Positions 59,630-64,000 of a DNA stretch of 64,000 nt are shown here, in pieces; position 1 is the stretch's first letter; every line of letters begins with the position of its first letter. The position numbers were made by a program, and so were the translations under genes. Source of the stretch: Lates calcarifer. Taxonomy: Eukaryota; Chordata; Actinopteri; Centropomidae. The notes under the pieces were generated by a model. It did not search any database. It was not told the DNA's origin and saw nothing but the letters and a program-made list of their open reading frames with translations. Location: NCBI RefSeq assembly GCF_001640805.2, contig NC_066837.1:26660789-26724788 (forward strand), written 5' to 3'.

Positions 59630-60380
59630 GTCAACTCTCAAGTCATTTGATACTAGTCCAAGTCTTGTCTCAAGTCAACTGACACGATTTCAAGTCTTAA
59701 GTCATTCAAGACCAAGTCCAAATCAAGTCAAGTCATTAAATACAACTTATCTAACAAGTAGTTCTGACCAAGCAATCTGATTGGTCAACAAGACATTTAG
59801 AATGTATTCAAATCAGCATGACCGCAGGCCTTACTCATCACTAAAAATATTATTTCGCCATATACATTTTACTGTTTTTGGTAATAGTTGTATAATCTCA
59901 AGTTTACACGTGGGTGTGCTTTAACGTCATTTGAGCACAACAGTGATGCAGTCAGGTCAATATTGCTTAATTAAAGTCAAGTCTGAAGTCACTTAAAACT
60001 GGTTCATGCCATTCCTCAAGTCAGTCGAGATATGTTCAAGTCTCAAGTCAAACAACACAAGTCCAAATTGAATCACAAGTTTTCATAAGCAAATTTCTTG
60101 TCAGCTCTAAATGATGGCTATTAAATGGTGTGGAATTTGAACATTTTGCTTTCAGAGCTGTGTTTATAGTGCAGATTGCAAGGCTATGACCAAGGCCTGT
60201 CAGTACACAAGGCCTAGTAATTTAATATTCAAACCCTGTAGGTCTGACTGGGCTTGCTCTGAAATGTTACTAGATCAAAACATGAAGCTTGATGTTTTTG
60301 CTGTCAAGTAAAGTCCTTAGTTCAGTCTAAGCTCAAGCAAGTCAGGTCTCTAAACAGTCAAGTCCCAATCAAGTCTCAAC
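59630..60380 (+). repeat. Degenerate CAAGTC array
   Basis: CAAGTC, CAAGTCA and close variants recur some two dozen times, densest at 59636-59740, 59975-60065 and 60300-60380, with single-copy-looking DNA between (59750-59940, 60085-60290). A related fragment in the opposite orientation lies at 3805-3900. Confidence 0.7.
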
Positions 60381-61767
60381 TCCTCATTGTTGTGATTGAA
60401 ATTCAACTCAGGTCTCTATTTATGTTTAGCAAAATGCTAAATGCCTCCATGCCTTTTTATTGTGCTGCAGGGCGGATTTACCTGTTTGTTGCTTGGTTTG
60501 CTAAGTATTACATAAAACACAGAAACACAAACAGGGCACCCTTGACATGTTGGTGAGTATGTACGCAGACTCACTGTCACAGATGCTTGACTGCACAGAA
60601 TCACAGGGACTGAGACAGATTTACACTTTGCTTTTTCTGTGGTCCAAAATGATCTTTAATTCTCTCAGATGAATGACTTCCAAGAGAAAGAAGAGATAAA
60701 GTGCTTTCAGTCCCTTTTATCCCGGGGGTTTCATCCAGCTGCTTTCTCACTACTTGCTTTAACCATCAAACAGTGTTTCATGTGGTCTCCAGCTCTTCAT
60801 GAGCTGAAAATCTCTGCAGACATGAAATATTAACTGTCTGTCTGTCTGTGTCTCCCTCCTGGAGCTGCTACAGTGTACCTGAGCCTCATGGTGGTTTTCA
60901 GCTGGCTAGAGATTAAAGTGGCCAAGGAAGAAATCACGTCATACAAAGCTTCACAGAAGATGAACAGAAAGAACACACTTCCTCTCTTTTGCGCCTTCCT
61001 GACTGAAGGTAACACTCTTTTATGCATTAGGGACACTGTATACTCATGTACAGGTGAGTGTGTGTTTGTGTGTATTAGTGTGTGTGCTAGCAGCCTTTGA
61101 GAATACCCCAAGGTATTGTGCAGGATTCCTTGTAAGAAATTCTGTTTTGGTGAAGGGTTTCATCTACATCGGGGCAACTGTGTCCTCTACTTGTCCGTCT
61201 CCTGGTGGTCTCCTCCTTCACCTCTGGAGCTGCAATGCAGCTGTTTACCTTATAATAGATCAAGTATAATTTGTGTTTCACGGTGTGATATTTCAAGGAT
61301 GATTAAGCAGAATTAGAACTTGGAAATACCTCTGAGGGTTTTTTAATCTTTTAATATTGATTTTTCAGATTCATGATGTATTCATCATTAAAAGTGACTT
61401 CTGACCCACAGAAGTAATCAACAAGTCCTTGTCATTTGGTCTGAAGCCTGATGTCTCTACTGGAGGAACAATATTGTTTACCCTGTATTCTGTCACTGGC
61501 AACATTACATGCTAAGAAGGGAAGTAGTGTGTCCTTCATGCAGTGAAGGTAAGGCGGTGGAGGTCAGGATGGTAGGAGGACCTGTATCACATCCAAGTTT
61601 AATGTTTGCATCCTGTCACAAACCTGCAATTCACATTCACCTTGTTGTTTCCACAACTACAGTCTTTTACCAGCCTTAGCAAAGAGCTACAGTTGCCTAA
61701 TCTTAATGATATTTTAGTAGTTTAATAGTTTCTTTAACATGATCTTTCCCTAACCTCAACTATCCTG

Positions 61768-61825
61768 TACAGTGGCTTCAAAAATATTCAGACCTCTTTT
61801 TTTTTGCACATTATATTGTGTTGTA
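61768..61825. mobile_element. Tc1-like terminal inverted repeat fragment
   Basis: TACAGTGGCTTCAAAAATAT, TCAGACCTCTTT and TTGCACATTATATTGTGTTG follow in order, very close to the terminal repeat of a common fish Tc1 family (TACAGTG start). No transposase or partner end was found downstream; this is a solo end or heavily deleted copy, different from the element at 55 kb. Confidence 0.65.
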
Positions 61826-62210
61826 AGGAGCTCTTGGTAACTGCAGAGTTGGGTGATGGTTTCCTGTGGGTTTGTCACTACAATCAGCACCATTTACATT
61901 CATGTAGTGATTTTATCCATCGTTATCACTGCTTTAAGGTTTGGCCTAAACTCCTCCATAAGAGCTTTAGCAACAGTAGTAAGTTTCATGCTACTATCAT
62001 GCTACTTCACCTTTGTTCCTGACAGACAGTGGTCATAATTCACAGGTATGCAAGAAGTCCCTTTTCACACTTATACTGTACAGAGATGAATTCAAGCTAC
62101 AATGGCTGCTGTTTTTCTGTAACATTCTTAAGGTAAAGAATGGCATAAGAAATGGCTCCGTTCCATTAAGTGTACGGTGTAACCCATTACAATGTGGTGG
62201 TATACTCATA

Positions 62211-62270
62211 TTGTTTTGTTTTGTTTTGTTTTGTTTTGTTTTGTTTGTTTTGTTTTGTTTTGTTTTGTTT
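62211..62270. repeat. (TTTTG)n pentanucleotide tract
   Basis: About twelve units of TTTTG/TTGTT, with one four-base unit in the middle (about 62244-62247). Confidence 0.95.
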
Positions 62271-64000
62271 GCCATGGCATTTCATAGCATGGAATGTCTA
62301 CTGTGAAAAAGATGTATCACAGAAGCTCATTTTTGGTACATTGGCAAAGAACAGGGCAGGATTTTACTGGCAAATTAAATCTAAAATTCTGAATATTTTT
62401 GGCCAAGTTCAGTATTTAAACCCACCCTTCACTTGTTTTTCCTTGGTTTCTTATTACACACATTACCTTTTAATGCTGTTTCTCCTTGTTGGTGATCATG
62501 CATGCTCTACTAATTTCTCCAACAGAATGCATTCACCTAATCTGATGTGCCAGCTGCCTGCAAGGTTGGCATTCAGCTGCAAAGTACATTTTCACTGCCA
62601 AGAGAGTACATGACAAAATGTGTCTCAAATGGTGGTGAATAATTTCATAAGGACACTCCTTTGCTTGTTCATCTATGTGAAGGTCAGTCTGAGGCCCAGT
62701 TGAGACAAGAAGAGATTCTCAGAAGTCTCTTAGGGGAGACGTACACATGAGAGAAGACCAAAAGAAGGGTTTTTAATGAGTCTCTGAGCTACCTGTGTGT
62801 GCTTAGAGAGAGGCGAGAGATTTTTGGAGTGTGCACAGGGCTTAAGTTGTCTTTCCATGGGACATCAGAGCAGTAATTGGTAAGGGGGACTAGGATAAAC
62901 CGACAGGGAATTAGTTGGCCTTTACCCCACATCGAGCAGTCTCCAGGTCGTGGAGTCATTTTCAGCTACAGAGCATCAAAACACTTCTATTTTCCTGAAA
63001 GGACAGCTATAACATGACTGGATGTTTTTGCTTCTTTTTATGATTCCAGTCCTTTTAATCTGAACTGAATTCTTGCGCCACAAATAAAAATATTTTAAAA
63101 TCACTTTTATAACACTGCTGGGGATCATTCATTTTTGTTATGGCACTTTGCTGTGCATAAGGAGCTGATAGTTGTTTTTGGCAAAGTTGCAATGGAACAT
63201 TAATATTAGATTCCAGACCTTTTACATTTTTAAAAACCTCCATTTGCCATGATATATAGTTTTAATTTGCTGATTAAGAACAATCTGAGTCACTGTGAGT
63301 TTGAGGGTTCCAGCAAAACACAGGACCCCTTTGATACAGTTTATGTTACCTATTGATTATTTGAAACGTTGCTTAAGTAGAAGCAAACACTTACTTTGTT
63401 GGGGAACTTTTTTCACATGCAGATTACACGCAGGTGGTGTTCAACTGAGTATTTTTGGCAATGGGATGGTGTATGTGGGATTTACTCAAACTACAGTGCC
63501 CATGTTTAAGAACAGATCTCCCAGTGAAACAGTGTGACTCACTGTTGAGTTTTTAATAGTTTTTGGACAGTGGAGCTCTATGGCACTTTTAACAATACTA
63601 CTCAGATCGCTTCATTATTGCTTTGGTCTCTTCATGGGATTTGTTGATAATATGTAATAATATGTGAAGTAATGTACACATTTAGCTTCAAATTGCTATG
63701 AAATGCTTTGAAAGATGCAGAATAAACGACTATAAAGCATGAAGCAAAAGCAGGAAACCTCACTGTAAAAGTGCTGTAATTATTTTCCCTTCCATCACAA
63801 GACTGATTGGTTGTCTCCTGGTGCATTTCTCTGCCTAAATCAACCTGTCATCCAGTAATGTTGTTTACAGGACAGTATGCATAGATGAACATGATATTAG
63901 ATACACATCAGTATGGGCCATCTTGCCCTATAATTTCCTGCTTTGACTCTGCTCTTTTCTTCCACTCGCTCATCTTTGCATTTCTCCTCATTTTCTGTCC

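Larger units (their letters stand above)
56268..64000. other. Non-coding region to window end
   Basis: Holds a TG/GA tract (56608-56644), a hAT MITE (57658-57835), the CAAGTC array (59630-60380), an exon-like but unrecognised frame at 60873-61009, a Tc1 terminal fragment (61768-61825) and a TTTTG pentamer tract (62211-62270). No recognisable gene. Confidence 0.7.

Noticed and set aside
1..64000. CRISPR arrays, tRNA or rRNA genes, bacterial-type operons, viral genes
   Set aside because: No regularly spaced identical repeats, no cloverleaf with A/B boxes or rRNA cores that I could recognise by eye, and the gene structure is plainly eukaryotic.

Overview
The window looks like nuclear DNA of a ray-finned fish, probably a percomorph teleost. 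The grounds are a vertebrate-type split gene with GT-AG introns, many long (CA)n/(TG)n microsatellites, and interspersed repeats of types typical of teleosts: Tc1/mariner relics, L2-like LINE fragments with the characteristic 3' tail, a Penelope-like fragment, and hAT and TTAA-bounded MITEs. I cannot name the species.

Positions 1-28,055 carry one convincing protein-coding gene on the + strand: ENDOV, the inosine-specific endonuclease V. Eight coding exons can be assembled by conserved protein blocks and in-phase splice sites (110-153, 1203-1374, 4843-4977, 6794-6833, 8208-8320, 12654-12722, 12912-13040, 27987-28055). They join into an uninterrupted 256-residue reading frame with all the expected acidic catalytic residues (D48, E96, D122, D236). 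The window starts just 109 bases before the start codon, so most of the promoter is outside. The last intron is about 15 kb and holds most of the repeats of the first half.

Positions 28,057-64,000 show no convincing exon of another gene. This stretch is AT-rich intergenic DNA (or intron of a gene whose exons lie outside), with degenerate transposons: LINE and Penelope reverse-transcriptase fragments, a mariner relic, an L2-like relic, a Tc1 element with both terminal repeats but a broken transposase, a small hAT MITE with perfect target-site duplications, a Tc1 terminal-repeat fragment and a degenerate CAAGTC array.

There is no sign of a prokaryotic-style system, CRISPR array, or intact mobile element. 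The most informative observations are at the 3' end of ENDOV, where the normal stop sits one base before a strong splice donor and where reading into intron 7 gives a second C-terminus with an overlapping stop and polyadenylation signal, and a set of TTAA-bounded MITEs, several of them inside ENDOV introns. Most ORFs of 60-175 codons in the window are chance frames in microsatellites or pyrimidine-rich DNA.
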